From: Trichomonas vaginalis G3
Lineage: Eukaryota; Parabasalia; Trichomonadida; Trichomonadidae
Length of the DNA: 64,000 bases
Assembly: GCF_026262505.1 (NCBI RefSeq)
Contig: NC_067206.1
Coordinates: 39,321,660-39,385,659, forward strand
Reading direction: 5' to 3'
Shown: in pieces, positions 50,794 through 61,210 of the stretch
How positions within the stretch are numbered: the first letter of the stretch is position 1
Layout: the number at the start of each line of letters is the position of its first letter
Translations under genes and position numbers: made by a program
Notes under the pieces: model-generated
Databases searched by the model: none
Told to the model about the DNA's origin: nothing
The model's input: the letters and a program-made list of their open reading frames with translations, nothing else

Positions 50794-51423
50794 ATGCAAG
50801 CGCATTATATGGTGATTGACTCTCATTCCGAGGGGGACCCTATTCCCTCCGATGGTCCTATCACAATTCGAATCTCTGGTCGTGCTAAATTAACTACAAA
50901 AATTTCACCTTTTGATGCAATTGAATCTCTCGACGACTTAACAGAAAACAAAGGTTACAGATTTGTTTATAATGGAGCAATATTATTACCTACACTCTCT
51001 TTTTCCTTCTACAAAATCAAAGAAAACGATATAATTTATGCAGTTAGTCCGAAAGTACCTGAAACTCCTATTGTAGCTCAAGAACGTAAAATCCCAGATA
51101 TGACAAAACAATTACGCGAATACTTCGACAGGAACTGGGCACATCGTGTTGCGGATCCTGAAGAAGCTTTCAAGAGATTCCAAGATACTGCAGATCCTCG
51201 CGTTAAATATGAAAATGCAAGAATTAATGATATAATACGTGATAAACAAGAATCTTCAGCAGCTGGATTTAGAAAAGTCTGCTCTCGTTTTGAGGCATCT
51301 ATCAACCAAGATATGCCACCTTCTCCCTCAAGAAATATTCAACAACCTTCTAGATCACCCATTCCTCCCAATATTAGGTCGCGGGTCGGGGGTGATATTG
51401 TTCGTTTTTGCGACCCTCTTTAG
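50794..51423 (+). CDS. Ubiquitin-like-fold protein, unknown function
   Basis: 209 residues. Residues 20-85 (PITIRISGRAKLTTKISPFD, then RFVYNGAILLPTLSFSFYKI and KENDIIYAV) have the strand order of a ubiquitin-like domain, including a F.YNG....  ..L...KI...D.IY pattern. A helical segment follows (MTKQLREYFDRNWAHRVADP) and then a Ser/Pro-rich tail. The frame ends at TAG in RFCDPL, but the same frame stays open for 24 more codons (SPEFSYGLVTSKGIASFRV onward) to a TAA formed by the terminal TTAA of the adjacent mobile element. A second ATG at 50809 is also possible. Confidence 0.6.
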   Translation: MQAHYMVIDSHSEGDPIPSDGPITIRISGRAKLTTKISPFDAIESLDDLTENKGYRFVYNGAILLPTLSFSFYKIKENDIIYAVSPKVPETPIVAQERKIPDMTKQLREYFDRNWAHRVADPEEAFKRFQDTADPRVKYENARINDIIRDKQESSAAGFRKVCSRFEASINQDMPPSPSRNIQQPSRSPIPPNIRSRVGGDIVRFCDPL

Positions 51424-51494
51424 TCCCCAGAATTTTCTTATGGTTTAGTTACTTCAAAGGGGATTGCCTCTTTTAGAGTAAATTTTAATATTTC

Positions 51495-52542
51495 TTAAGG
51501 GTGCACACGAGAGGATCATGTAAACTTCAGAATTTAGAACCTTATTTTTAGGCATTATCTTGGCTACCTATTTAGGCTCGAAAAGCAAAAAATATCAAAA
51601 AATACAACTTGAGTCCATTATGACCCTTTCATGGAGGTAGTTTTTATCCGCTAGTATTTTCCCTTTGAATCTCTTTACAATTCGAAATCAAATTCAAACC
51701 TCAGTAGAAGAAAGGAAGAATCGACTTACTACGGTTGTAATACGAATAAATACATATATTTAATTATTTTTATTTACATAATAATTGTTTGAAGCTCATA
51801 TTCCAACAAATTTTTAAATAAAAACATTAAAATGTTGAAAATGTTCATATATTTTAATAGGGTTTTGGCACTTTATTGAGGAATTACTACATACATAGTC
51901 GAACTGAACTTGATATTTTGAAATTTAAATTATTTATCAAAATTAAAATTTAACTTGAAATTTATAATTATTTAGTCATATTTTGCATAATTCTAAGTAG
52001 ATTTTGTAAAAAATCAAGAAAGAAAAATTTTAACGTGCTTTATTTTTTCTTTTTTATAATAATACATATTATTATATAATTAACATATTCATAATGTTTC
52101 ACCCTTTCAAAAATATAATCCTCCTCCTCGCAAATAAACGTACATACGGGTGGCCTCTTTTTTCAAAAAATTAAAATTTGAAATTTTGGGCTCAAATATT
52201 AGAGATTTTTTCAACCTTCAACGATATATGTTGTCTATATCAGACCTCCTTTCTTTTTGATACTTAACATTGTTCCTAAATCTTAGCCATTAAGGCTGTT
52301 CTGAAAATATTTTTTTTCGAAAAAATTCGAAAAAAATTCTTAAAATTCAAAAATCCCTTAATTCCTGAGGATTTTGGGAAAAAGTTTTTACATGAACATG
52401 TGTATATTATATGAAGTATATTGATAAGGTAAAAATCAAATTTTATTGCATATTCATCGAGAAAATAAACTAACGAATCCCTCAAAATTGAGAGGGTAAT
52501 CCTCCTCCTCTCAAATAAACGTACATACGGGTGCACCCTTAA
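51495..52542. mobile_element. TTAA-flanked element, copy C (1048 bp, intact)
   Basis: TTAA at 51495-51498 and 52539-52542; left end GGGTGCACACGAGAGG, right end CGTACATACGGGTGCACCC. It is a near-identical inverted copy of 9505-10553, including the internal duplicate of the CGTACATACGGGTG end near 52138. It lies 70 bp after the stop of the ubiquitin-like gene. Close identity between copies implies recent movement. Confidence 0.9.
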
Positions 52543-53395
52543 CTTATTTTATTTAATTCATTAAATATAATCCCAATTGTGTTTCTTCTAGTTTATACGA
52601 TTCTACTTCGCTCAACTTTCTAATAATAATATAAAATTTTCAAGAATTAAACCCTTTCCTTGATTAATTGGTAAAACGAGCTATAGTACATATGGTTGCG
52701 AATAGGCATAATACTCTCATTCATCAAACTTTTTATTTCTTTATTGTCATTTGCAAAAGTTGAATATATGTTAATGTGGAGTGAAATAGAAGCCTGATAA
52801 ACAATATCAAACTAAAATTTACCTGAAATCAAGAGCAACCTTCAAATGTTTCTCAAATCAACATCAAATTTGCTCAAGAACCTATTAAATTCTTATTTTA
52901 CTTGCGCAAGATTGCATAGTATCAAGTCAGGATTAGTGTTATGCATATATTTGCATCCGATTTTTTTAAACTAAAATTGTGCACTTTATAAGTTCAATTC
53001 TTCAGAAAATTGAGTAGTTATGATCGACGACACAATAAATTGTCAATTAGAAATAAAGGTGAAACTAGTATGCTATCGTATTTTAAATTAAATATCTGTT
53101 TATCTGCTGGGAGGATAAGTCTTTTTCAATATAATTTTTTACATCACTTTTCTCAATATCTAAACATTACTTTGGAGAAGGTTTGTTCATTTTCAAGTCA
53201 TGCTCATGCAGAGAGTAGACATATGTCAATCATTTGATTATCGTAGAAAGAGGCAATGCAAAAAGAAAAAAAGAAAGAAGAATCAAATTAAAAAAATAAT
53301 AAAAAAATGAATGTTTACACAAAATACAATTGCCATATACGATGTGCATGATTACGGTATGGGTGTAATTGGAATTCATCATAACTAAGCCGATT
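52543..53395. other. Intergenic, no gene seen
   Basis: About 850 bp of AT-rich DNA between element copy C and the 3' end of the Myb-like gene. Confidence 0.6.
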
Positions 53396-54811
53396 TTAGA
53401 TTGGATTGAAGTTGATAAAAGTCATCCTCAATTCATTGTAGTTTCTCCTGTTCAAAACTCTCAGCTCGTTCAAGTTATGAATATTTGTATCGAATGGCAT
53501 CCTTGCAGTTCCGTTTAATACTCTTGTCCAAGAATCATAATCCAAAACGTATCCTTCTTGGTTAACAGCTGGATTTCTCATTGGGCGATGGGAAACTGGG
53601 TCCATACCACCAACAAGAGGGCATCCTTCTTCATCGGAATCATAATCTACGTTCTTTTTCTGGCTGTGGTGGTGGCGACTCCTGATTCGGCTGACGAGAC
53701 CCGAGAAATCAGATTCTTCATCGTTGTTGCCATCTGCCTTTGGACGTGCTGGTTGTGGTTTCGGTGCATTTGGATCAATTGGATTTTTCCGTGGGCGGCC
53801 GCGCTTTCTTGGAGCTGGATTTTGCTGGGCTGGTGCAGCAGCTTCTTGCTTCGATGAATCAGCTGTTTCTGAAGCAGATTGGCGGATTTCGGAATCGGCA
53901 TTTTGGTTGGAATGTGAATTTCCAGCTTGATTCTGGGATCTTTCCGTATTAGAATTAGAAGATCCTCCATTTTCGGCTGATCCAGAAGCGTTTTCGGATT
54001 TTTGAGCAGAGTTATCCTTCTGAGCAGATCCATCCTTAGCGGACTTGCTGCCGTGCTCATTAGGATGTCCCTGAACGAATGGATCGTCTGGATTATCGAG
54101 ATTGTCGTCATTGAAATCTTTCTCATCAGCTGTGAAGTCATTATCAGAATATGAGCGCTGTTTCCGTGGTCTCTTTCCGATAGTGTAATCATCACCAATG
54201 TCCTCGTCCTTAATGTCCAATCCTTCGATTTGGTTCAAAATGAAATTGTAGGCTTCATCAGTCAGTTTTTTGGAAAGCGGCTCAGGTATCTCGTGCTTAG
54301 ATCTTGGACGTGTGCTTTTAAGATCGCCTTTATCATCTTTGGAGTAATCTTCATCTTTAATTTTACCGGTCTTTACTTGATTCCTGTAGAATGTTGAAAG
54401 CTGGTATCCAACTCTGCCAATGAATGGGATGGCAAAATATCCCCATAATGCATTTTTGATTCCCAATGTTTTCTGAAAGTAATCCATACGCCTGTAGAAC
54501 ATTGCCTCTTCCTCCTTGGAGAATGGTCCAACCTTTGTTTCTTCCCACGGAGGTCTGAAACGGAAATAAAACGAATTGGGTGATTTCAGAATCCTCATGC
54601 AGATTTTTTGCTTAGCGAGCGAAAATGAATTCCATTTTTCTTCTGATAATACACCAACAAGGTAGCTAGGAAGTGGGAACTTCGGTTGATTCGAAGGTTT
54701 CTGTGGGAGAGATGCCGTCTGGCTACGTGTTTTTGGGAGCACTGGTGTTTCGGATTGAACATCTGCTTGATCTCTCTCTTCTATTTGTACTGATGATGTT
54801 GATTCACTCAT
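53396..54811 (-). CDS. Myb/SANT-like protein with AT-hook
   Basis: 471 residues. Residues 90-145 (VGPFSKEEEAMFYRRMDYFQ, LWGYFAIPFIGRVGYQLSTF, YRNQV) follow the Myb/SANT pattern W/F-x-x-E-E ... WG.IA...GR.G.QC...Y. A long acidic, Ser/Asn/Gln-rich region follows. An AT-hook (PRKRGRPRKNP) sits at about 335-345. The conserved C-terminal block (GCPLVGGMDPVSHRPMRNPA, then GYVLDYDSWTRVLN) resembles a U-box-like or SP-RING-like fold without zinc ligands. A chromatin or transcription role is inferred. The initiator TCAATTAC lies about 15 nt upstream. Confidence 0.7.
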   Translation of the reverse strand: MSESTSSVQIEERDQADVQSETPVLPKTRSQTASLPQKPSNQPKFPLPSYLVGVLSEEKWNSFSLAKQKICMRILKSPNSFYFRFRPPWEETKVGPFSKEEEAMFYRRMDYFQKTLGIKNALWGYFAIPFIGRVGYQLSTFYRNQVKTGKIKDEDYSKDDKGDLKSTRPRSKHEIPEPLSKKLTDEAYNFILNQIEGLDIKDEDIGDDYTIGKRPRKQRSYSDNDFTADEKDFNDDNLDNPDDPFVQGHPNEHGSKSAKDGSAQKDNSAQKSENASGSAENGGSSNSNTERSQNQAGNSHSNQNADSEIRQSASETADSSKQEAAAPAQQNPAPRKRGRPRKNPIDPNAPKPQPARPKADGNNDEESDFSGLVSRIRSRHHHSQKKNVDYDSDEEGCPLVGGMDPVSHRPMRNPAVNQEGYVLDYDSWTRVLNGTARMPFDTNIHNLNELRVLNRRNYNELRMTFINFNPI

Positions 54812-56758
54812 CTTACTGTAATTGACGTAAAGTTTTCAAATTTATTGATAAAAAAAATTGAAAATAAGCAGATTGAATTTCGGATTTTATTATCTAGAGA
54901 TCACCATCGAATCAATTTGAATATAAAGTTAAAAAGAACGTTTTAAATTTGGGAGACCATTTCAAACAAAGGTAACTAAACTCCTTTCGCCGATCCGATT
55001 TGCCCCATATTTAAAATATAGCTTGCATATGTAGAAGAAAAGCTAATTTTGAAGTACGCCCGAAATCCACCAACAGGATTTCGAGCTACTAAAAAGGTAC
55101 TTTTAAATGTGATTTTTTTTATAAAAAATTAAATTTATTTTAAGATCAGACTAAAAACTAATTTTATGGAAAATCTATATCGACAAATTTATTACTTATT
55201 GGGTATATAGATTTTTTGATTATGGCGATTATGTCTGATATGCTTCCAATAAGCCAAAACACATTTCATACTGATTTCTATAAAAGGTATCTTTATTATA
55301 GAAGTGTAAGCTATATCTGTTTGTTTTTTTATTATAACAAATTCAAAATTCTCTTATAAGGACTAGATGAAATCTGTATTATTAAATCATTAGCTAAATG
55401 AAGGTTCAAATAGAAAGTAAATATCAATTTATATGATACTGAAACCAAATAGTTCTTTTAATAAAAGATAACACGCTGAAAATTATTGAGTATTTGCAAA
55501 TCTCAAAAATCTATTGGTGAATTTGGCTCAACTTTTAAAATTATAACATCCATATCAAATCATAAAAGCAGACAAAAATTAAAGCCAAACCTATCGGCCA
55601 ATTTTTTTTGATATTTTGATTTTTGAGGTATACTTTTAAAAGTGGATTTAAAGCACTTATGAAAAAACATTAACTTCTGTCGTTATGATTATTGATTTAG
55701 ACAATAATGATTTTAATCTTTGATTATCAAAACACTAAAGTCATCTTTTTAACATTTGCTTGGTAGCATTAACTCAAGTCTAAAGTACTATTTTATGTGG
55801 CACTCTTAGAATTTTTGTATTCATTGTACACGCTGAAATAGTACCATTAAAGTTATGGCGGACTTTCAAAAAATAGTTTGGTCACCTTTTTTCAAACTAA
55901 CTCACAAAAGTTCAAAAACCAGATCTTTTGTACAACCCTAAACCTCTTGAGATATTTTAATTTTCACCGAATGATATCGAAAATCTTCGTCAAAAGCAGA
56001 TAAGCTAATTAACAATAAATTAATAGTAAGTGTATATTGTAGAACAATATTTCAAAAACACAAAGGAAAAATAGACCTGATTAGTTCATGGATTTATTGT
56101 AAAATACGAATATTTGCCTAATTCTGTAAATTTATATTACATCATCAGATTGCTGATGGGCAATCTCCTCAATGTGATTCCTTAAACTTAAATAAAATGA
56201 TTGTATACATTTCAGGATAATAGAACATAAATACATAAATATACTAAAGCTGTTTTTGTATTTCTTGATGATCTGAAGCTGAATGTGAATCAAATGCTGC
56301 TAGTAAATGAAGATTCATCAATTTTCCTCTTCATGCCAAAGATAAAGATAGTTAGCAAGTAGCCTCACTGAAAACTTGTTCTATTATGGGAATGTTTGCT
56401 TCCCTGAATTCAAAATTTCCATGAAATTTCGAAATGCATAATAAAAAACAACAAGTTTTATCATGAAAAAATCGAATTTGAATTTATTTTGGAAAAACTT
56501 TTAAGTTTGATAATAAAATTCAATATTTTCGTTAATGGAAGAGTATTTTCGAAATGTTTAATCTATAGATGTATTCTATTTAATAATTTAATGGTAAATA
56601 ACTTTATTATTGAATAATATATTGCATTTTGAAATTTAAAAAATATAATGTCATCAACAAAAACGTATTAAACTTGAAAAAATCGAATATATGATCATCA
56701 CAACTATAATTATGATCATTTTGTTTAATTGCACGTTTTTATCACCCATTTTTTTATT
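54812..56758. other. Long intergenic region, no gene seen
   Basis: About 1.9 kb of AT-rich DNA between divergent genes. I found no long open frame, inverted terminus or RNA gene. Confidence 0.55.
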
Positions 56759-56766
56759 TCATTTTT
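56759..56766 (+). promoter_or_regulatory. Initiator of the MYG1-like gene
   Basis: TCATTTTT, predicted start 56761, 14 nt before the ATG at 56775. It lies inside the longer frame that opens at 56691, so that frame's first ATG is not used. Confidence 0.65.
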
Positions 56767-56774
56767 TTTTGTCA

Positions 56775-57824
56775 ATGAGTCAAACTAAAGACTTTTTATC
56801 AACACCAAAACATTCTCAAGAAGTTTTTCAAGAAGAAGAGCAAGGAATTGAAGAAGATTACGAAGAAGATTATGAGGAATCTATTGATTCTTCAAAATAT
56901 CCATACATTCATAAAATAGCCATTCCACCATTAGACTATTCCGGTGAGCTTGCTGTTGCTCTGTTAATTCTCAAATGGGTTCCAGAATATCGAAATTTTC
57001 AAGTACTTCGAACAGATGACAAAGAAATTTATGAACAATGTGGTTTTCAATTTAACATTACTGATGAATATGACCCTAAGAGACATATTTATTCAAAACA
57101 ATCAAATTTATCATTTCCAGATTACCCTGATACGCTTACAATTGCCGGACTTATATATCATGAATTTGGTGGAAGAGCAATTGCGAATCATTACAACCTT
57201 CCTGGATTCGAATTTCAAGAAGATTTCGACTTTTTAATCCAAAAACTTTACAAAACTATGATTTTACCTCTTGACACAAAGCAAGACTGCGACATTTCTC
57301 GATTGGCATCTACTCTAGATCCTTCAGATGATCCAGATCCAGTAGTTAAACAAGAAGTTCTTGAATCTCTTATGAATTTGATTGAAGAGCAATTCAACCA
57401 AAGAGTCAGTTGGATCACTAAGACAATGATTCCAGATAGATCATATATTCGCCGTGCAATGGAAGATAGAAAGAGATATTACCAAACTGGAGAGATTTTG
57501 TGCTTAAATCGATTCGTTCCTGTTCATCAATACCATGATATCATTGATCCCGATGAAACAAAGAAGCAATCCATTAAATTCGTAGTTGTCAATCGTGGAA
57601 ATGCTGGTGCAAACTCAGGTCCAGCGAATGTATTGGCTTTCTCATGGAGAAATAACTACAGAAGGCTCGGATTAAGAGGAAAATCAGGAGAACAATTAAC
57701 TGGACTTTTGCAAAATATTACAGGAACAGGATGGGTCCATCCAAACGGATCCTGCGCCGAATGGAACAACTTCGCAAATGCACTCGAATATACCAAACAA
57801 ATTCTGAAAACAGACAAAGTTTAA
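56775..57824 (+). CDS. MYG1/UPF0160 family protein with degenerate active site
   Basis: 349 residues from MSQTKDFLSTPKHS. The MYG1 plan is clear: ELAVALLILKWVPEYRNFQV and LRTDD (family EALACALLRLLPEYRDAEIVRTRD), EYDPKRHIY, TIAGLIYHEFG, DPDPVVKQEVLESLMNLIEE, and a C-terminal GLRGKSGEQLTGLLQ with GWVHPNG (family F.HASGF). MYG1 proteins are DHH-like 3'-5' RNA exonucleases. The motif GTHNGTFHCDE is replaced by AIPPLDYSGE and YDHHQ by YSKQS, so the metal ligands are lost. The N-terminus has an acidic stretch in place of a mitochondrial signal. The protein is probably catalytically inactive. Confidence 0.85.
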   Translation: MSQTKDFLSTPKHSQEVFQEEEQGIEEDYEEDYEESIDSSKYPYIHKIAIPPLDYSGELAVALLILKWVPEYRNFQVLRTDDKEIYEQCGFQFNITDEYDPKRHIYSKQSNLSFPDYPDTLTIAGLIYHEFGGRAIANHYNLPGFEFQEDFDFLIQKLYKTMILPLDTKQDCDISRLASTLDPSDDPDPVVKQEVLESLMNLIEEQFNQRVSWITKTMIPDRSYIRRAMEDRKRYYQTGEILCLNRFVPVHQYHDIIDPDETKKQSIKFVVVNRGNAGANSGPANVLAFSWRNNYRRLGLRGKSGEQLTGLLQNITGTGWVHPNGSCAEWNNFANALEYTKQILKTDKV

Positions 57825-58190
57825 ATTTAATATTTTTCAAATAAAAAATTGTATGTTATCTATTGTAAACTCTCAAATATTTGAAGTTTTTGTGACTCTT
57901 TCTCATAGATTGGATCTGAAAAACATCAAATTATTTCGATAAAAAATCTTATATAGAATATACATCCGATGCAGATGATTTATCAAATTTCAAAAGATAG
58001 GTATTCTATTGATACAATCAATATTGTTTTCTGATTCTATTTTCATATTCATATTTTTATTTTCAGGTTCAATTGCACATTTTGTTGAATGATTTCGTTT
58101 GTATATCTAAAAATAATGCCACAGCAACATTTTACCTATATCCCAAAAAATCATAACAGTGAACGTTTGATTTTTTTTTAGAATTCTATT
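57825..58190. other. Intergenic
   Basis: Short AT-rich spacer between two tandem genes; nothing recognised. Confidence 0.5.
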
Positions 58191-59234
58191 ATGAAGCCTG
58201 TGAGAAGCGCTGTTCATGTGTGCTCTCTCAGCGTTTCAGCAGTTAAAGCGATTGCTGAACAAGCGCTTGAGGAAGCTGAAAAAGGAGAAATGATTACAGC
58301 TTACAGATTACAATGGTTGAATATTGCAATGGAGTTTAATAGACAGCGCCAAATGCAGTATATTATGAAAAACTTGAGCTCAAAAGGCAAGAGTCCTAAG
58401 TTCCGTGCAATCAGAATGAACTCATTTTGGCATAAATGGAAGAGGGAAGTTCTTCGATCCGATTGGGGCACAATCCGTCAGGCTGTTGACCGCAAGATGA
58501 TAGATTATGATATTCGTGATAAAGGAAATTTCTTTTCAAGTCAAAGAATCGAACTTGCTGCAAGAAACTTCATTCAATTGCCTGCTGTCGTTAATACTCC
58601 GATTGACGCTATTGTCAACATTAAAGCAGTCAAGCCATTATATGCATTTCAAACACCAGGCGCTCACAAACCAGGATATTTCAATAAAGGCTACGTCTAT
58701 TGCGAATCAAACGATATTACACAAACCATATCAGATGTTTCTGATACAACAATTGATTCCACAGCAGTTGATACCGATGATCAGCCTTTTACAGAAAAAT
58801 TCAAACAATTAGCTCAAGAACGCGGATTTACTAGAGATGTACAATTCTACGATGACGACCCAAAAGCGGAAGCGGTGGACGTCGCATCCACCCAGTCAAG
58901 AAGCGTCCCGGTTACAGATAATAATCTCGATGAAGATATCGACATAGATGAAGAGAATGACGAACCACCGGCTAATAGGTTCGTTGATGAACAACCTTCT
59001 GGCGAACATTCTCCAGAGAAAAACGCTGAAGAAGGTAAAATTGAAGAAGATGTTCAAAAAGAAGAAGAAACTCCAATTAAATCAAGAGAAATTGAACCAG
59101 AAGTTGTTCCAGAAAAGAAAGAAGAAGTTGTTTCCGCTCCAAAGTCATCATCTGCTGATTCAATGTCAATGATTAAGAATTACATCATTGTTGCTTTAGC
59201 TACTTTGTTAATTGCTGTTTTCTTCTTGAAGTAA
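58191..59234 (+). CDS. Tail-anchored membrane protein, unknown
   Basis: 347 residues. The N-terminal 130 residues are helical and basic (FWHKWKREVLRSDWGTIRQA). The middle is ordered in part (NTPIDAIVNIKAVKPLYAFQ), then acidic and Pro/Glu-rich. A single hydrophobic segment at the extreme C-terminus (IIVALATLLIAVFFLK) makes it a likely tail-anchored protein facing the cytosol from ER, hydrogenosome or vesicle. No known family recognised. Confidence 0.65.
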   Translation: MKPVRSAVHVCSLSVSAVKAIAEQALEEAEKGEMITAYRLQWLNIAMEFNRQRQMQYIMKNLSSKGKSPKFRAIRMNSFWHKWKREVLRSDWGTIRQAVDRKMIDYDIRDKGNFFSSQRIELAARNFIQLPAVVNTPIDAIVNIKAVKPLYAFQTPGAHKPGYFNKGYVYCESNDITQTISDVSDTTIDSTAVDTDDQPFTEKFKQLAQERGFTRDVQFYDDDPKAEAVDVASTQSRSVPVTDNNLDEDIDIDEENDEPPANRFVDEQPSGEHSPEKNAEEGKIEEDVQKEEETPIKSREIEPEVVPEKKEEVVSAPKSSSADSMSMIKNYIIVALATLLIAVFFLK

Positions 59235-59660
59235 GGATTATTTTTTAAAAATTTTTGTTAATTTTAATAATTTCAAAATAATTTTTTCTTTTTACACATT
59301 AACTTCATAATATATGAGATAGATCTTGCCATACAATGCATCTTACATCAAGGTTAGATCATAACAGTTCAAAAAATCAAATCATTGAGGAAAAATCGAA
59401 ATTTTTCATAATATTCAATATTTCTTTGATTAATAGAGTTTTATTTGAGTAAGATAATGAATTATTTAAATCCCTTATCCAGAAGATTAATTCCACGCTT
59501 TTGTTCTATTGAGACAGTGTAACTTCAAATATAGAATGAATGAAATCAGGAAATTTAGTAACAAAATAACATAACATTTATTTCGAGTACAATAACAAAA
59601 AAATAATGATAACATATATATGTTAGAATATATATAATGAGATAAATATGATTAAATCAA
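59235..59660. other. Intergenic, convergent 3' ends
   Basis: AT-rich; nothing recognised. Confidence 0.6.
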
Positions 59661-60821
59661 TCACTGCTTTCTAGAAGATTTCTTTTCTTCAAGAGGAGGA
59701 AGTAAAATTGGACTAATTGGTGGAAGGTTTTTAACACCTTCTCTTCGAGCACCGGTAACAACTGTATCACGTTCTCCACGATGTCTAAGCCTCCATACTC
59801 TGTCAGGATCTTTAGCAATCTCTTCTTGATGCTTCAACATCGCTCTTCTATTTGATATAGTTCTTTTTCCATTTTGATATTTGTTCCTGAATACTTGCTT
59901 TCTAACTTCATTTGCCTTCTTGTATGTATCCAATTCATCAGCTTGTTTCTTGAGTAAGAGATCACGTGATTCGCGATAGTCAGTTTCAAACCTTTGTCTA
60001 CTTGCTTCGTATTCAATTGCTTCTAATTGTTCCGCTTGTTTCTTGATTGTATTCGCTTCTTCAGTTCTTCCAACAGCATGTAATCTTCTTTCAAGAGAAT
60101 AAAGCTCTTGGAGCTTGGCAGACCTGTGATTGTAGTTTCTCTGCATTTTATCATCTTTCCACTTCCTTTCATGTTCTTCTAGCTCTCTTTTGTGCCTTTC
60201 TCGCATTCTTTCAATAATCTTTTTGTTTTTCTCACGAATTTCATTAAATTCTGCACGAGATATATGATTAAAGATAGCAGCATCTGTTTCCATGTGTCCT
60301 TGCCTTAAGTTCACATCAGCAAGTTCGTATTCTTGTGTTTGCTTTTTGATTGCGTTGATTTGTAGTTGTTTGGCCATATCTATTGCTTCTGATGCTTTAA
60401 GAGATTCTGGAAAGGCTCCTTTAAGCATAAATACATCTCTTCTATGCTCAAGATCTTTAATAACAATAGTAAATATGTCTGGAGTAACTTCTTCATCAAT
60501 TACTCCTCCAAAGAGGAGCTTGGTAGCAATTTTTGAAGCTTTTGATGAGTTTTCATCAAGCATGAACTCGAGTGGATTAAAATCTTGCTTCCTACGTCTT
60601 CTCCTTTGTCTTGTTTTAGCTGGTTCAAGATTTTGATAGTTTCTTGGAGCTCGTTTATCTAATTGAGATCCTTTACTGTGATTTGATAATTCAGAATTAT
60701 TTTTCTCTTCTCTTTTGAATTCATCTGGTTGCTTTGGTGTGTAGTTTGGTTCTTTAATATTATACATTTGAACTAGGAATGGCGCGTTAGATGGAGGCCC
60801 GCCATTTTCCTCTTCAATCAT
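59661..60821 (-). CDS. Coiled-coil protein of unknown function
   Basis: 386 residues. The N-terminal 75 residues are Pro/Asn-rich with a basic patch (KTRQRRRRRKQDFNPLEFML). Then comes a long helical region with RVERR-type charge (IREKNKKIIERMRERHKREL, LYSLERRLHAVGRTEEANTI). The unit L..LERRL...G...EA..IKKQAE resembles that at 49123-50103, so a shared family is likely. The C-terminus is basic. It could be cytoskeletal. The ATG at 60821 is the first in frame; no consensus initiator. Confidence 0.7.
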   Translation of the reverse strand: MIEEENGGPPSNAPFLVQMYNIKEPNYTPKQPDEFKREEKNNSELSNHSKGSQLDKRAPRNYQNLEPAKTRQRRRRRKQDFNPLEFMLDENSSKASKIATKLLFGGVIDEEVTPDIFTIVIKDLEHRRDVFMLKGAFPESLKASEAIDMAKQLQINAIKKQTQEYELADVNLRQGHMETDAAIFNHISRAEFNEIREKNKKIIERMRERHKRELEEHERKWKDDKMQRNYNHRSAKLQELYSLERRLHAVGRTEEANTIKKQAEQLEAIEYEASRQRFETDYRESRDLLLKKQADELDTYKKANEVRKQVFRNKYQNGKRTISNRRAMLKHQEEIAKDPDRVWRLRHRGERDTVVTGARREGVKNLPPISPILLPPLEEKKSSRKQ

Positions 60822-61210
60822 TTTTTTTCCTAAAAATTTATCAACGGTTTTTTAAACGTACAGTAAATCATTCTTTCTCAATATATAATATATTATTTGG
60901 AATTCATATTCTTTATGGAATGCGCATTTAAAACTAAAAGGATTGGTTATTTTGGCAAAATATTACATATCTGGAGATATTTGGAATTTGATTTTGTATT
61001 TTAACTGAAACAGTGTCTTGATTCTTTGTTACTCGAGAATTATGTATGGTGGATGTGATGATTATATAAAAAGAACTTTGATTTAAAAAAATATAACAAA
61101 CATGATAATTTATTATAAACAATAACAATGAATAGTATTACAAATCTGGTATTTTTACCAGATCAGGCTAATATAAACAAATATTAAAATTATTATGAAT
61201 AATTTTGGTT
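60822..61210. other. Intergenic
   Basis: AT-rich spacer between two minus-strand genes. Nothing recognised. Confidence 0.55.

Noticed and set aside
56691..56774. Upstream ATG adding 28 hydrophobic residues to the MYG1-like protein
   Set aside because: A consensus initiator lies inside this stretch, so the transcript starts after that ATG.
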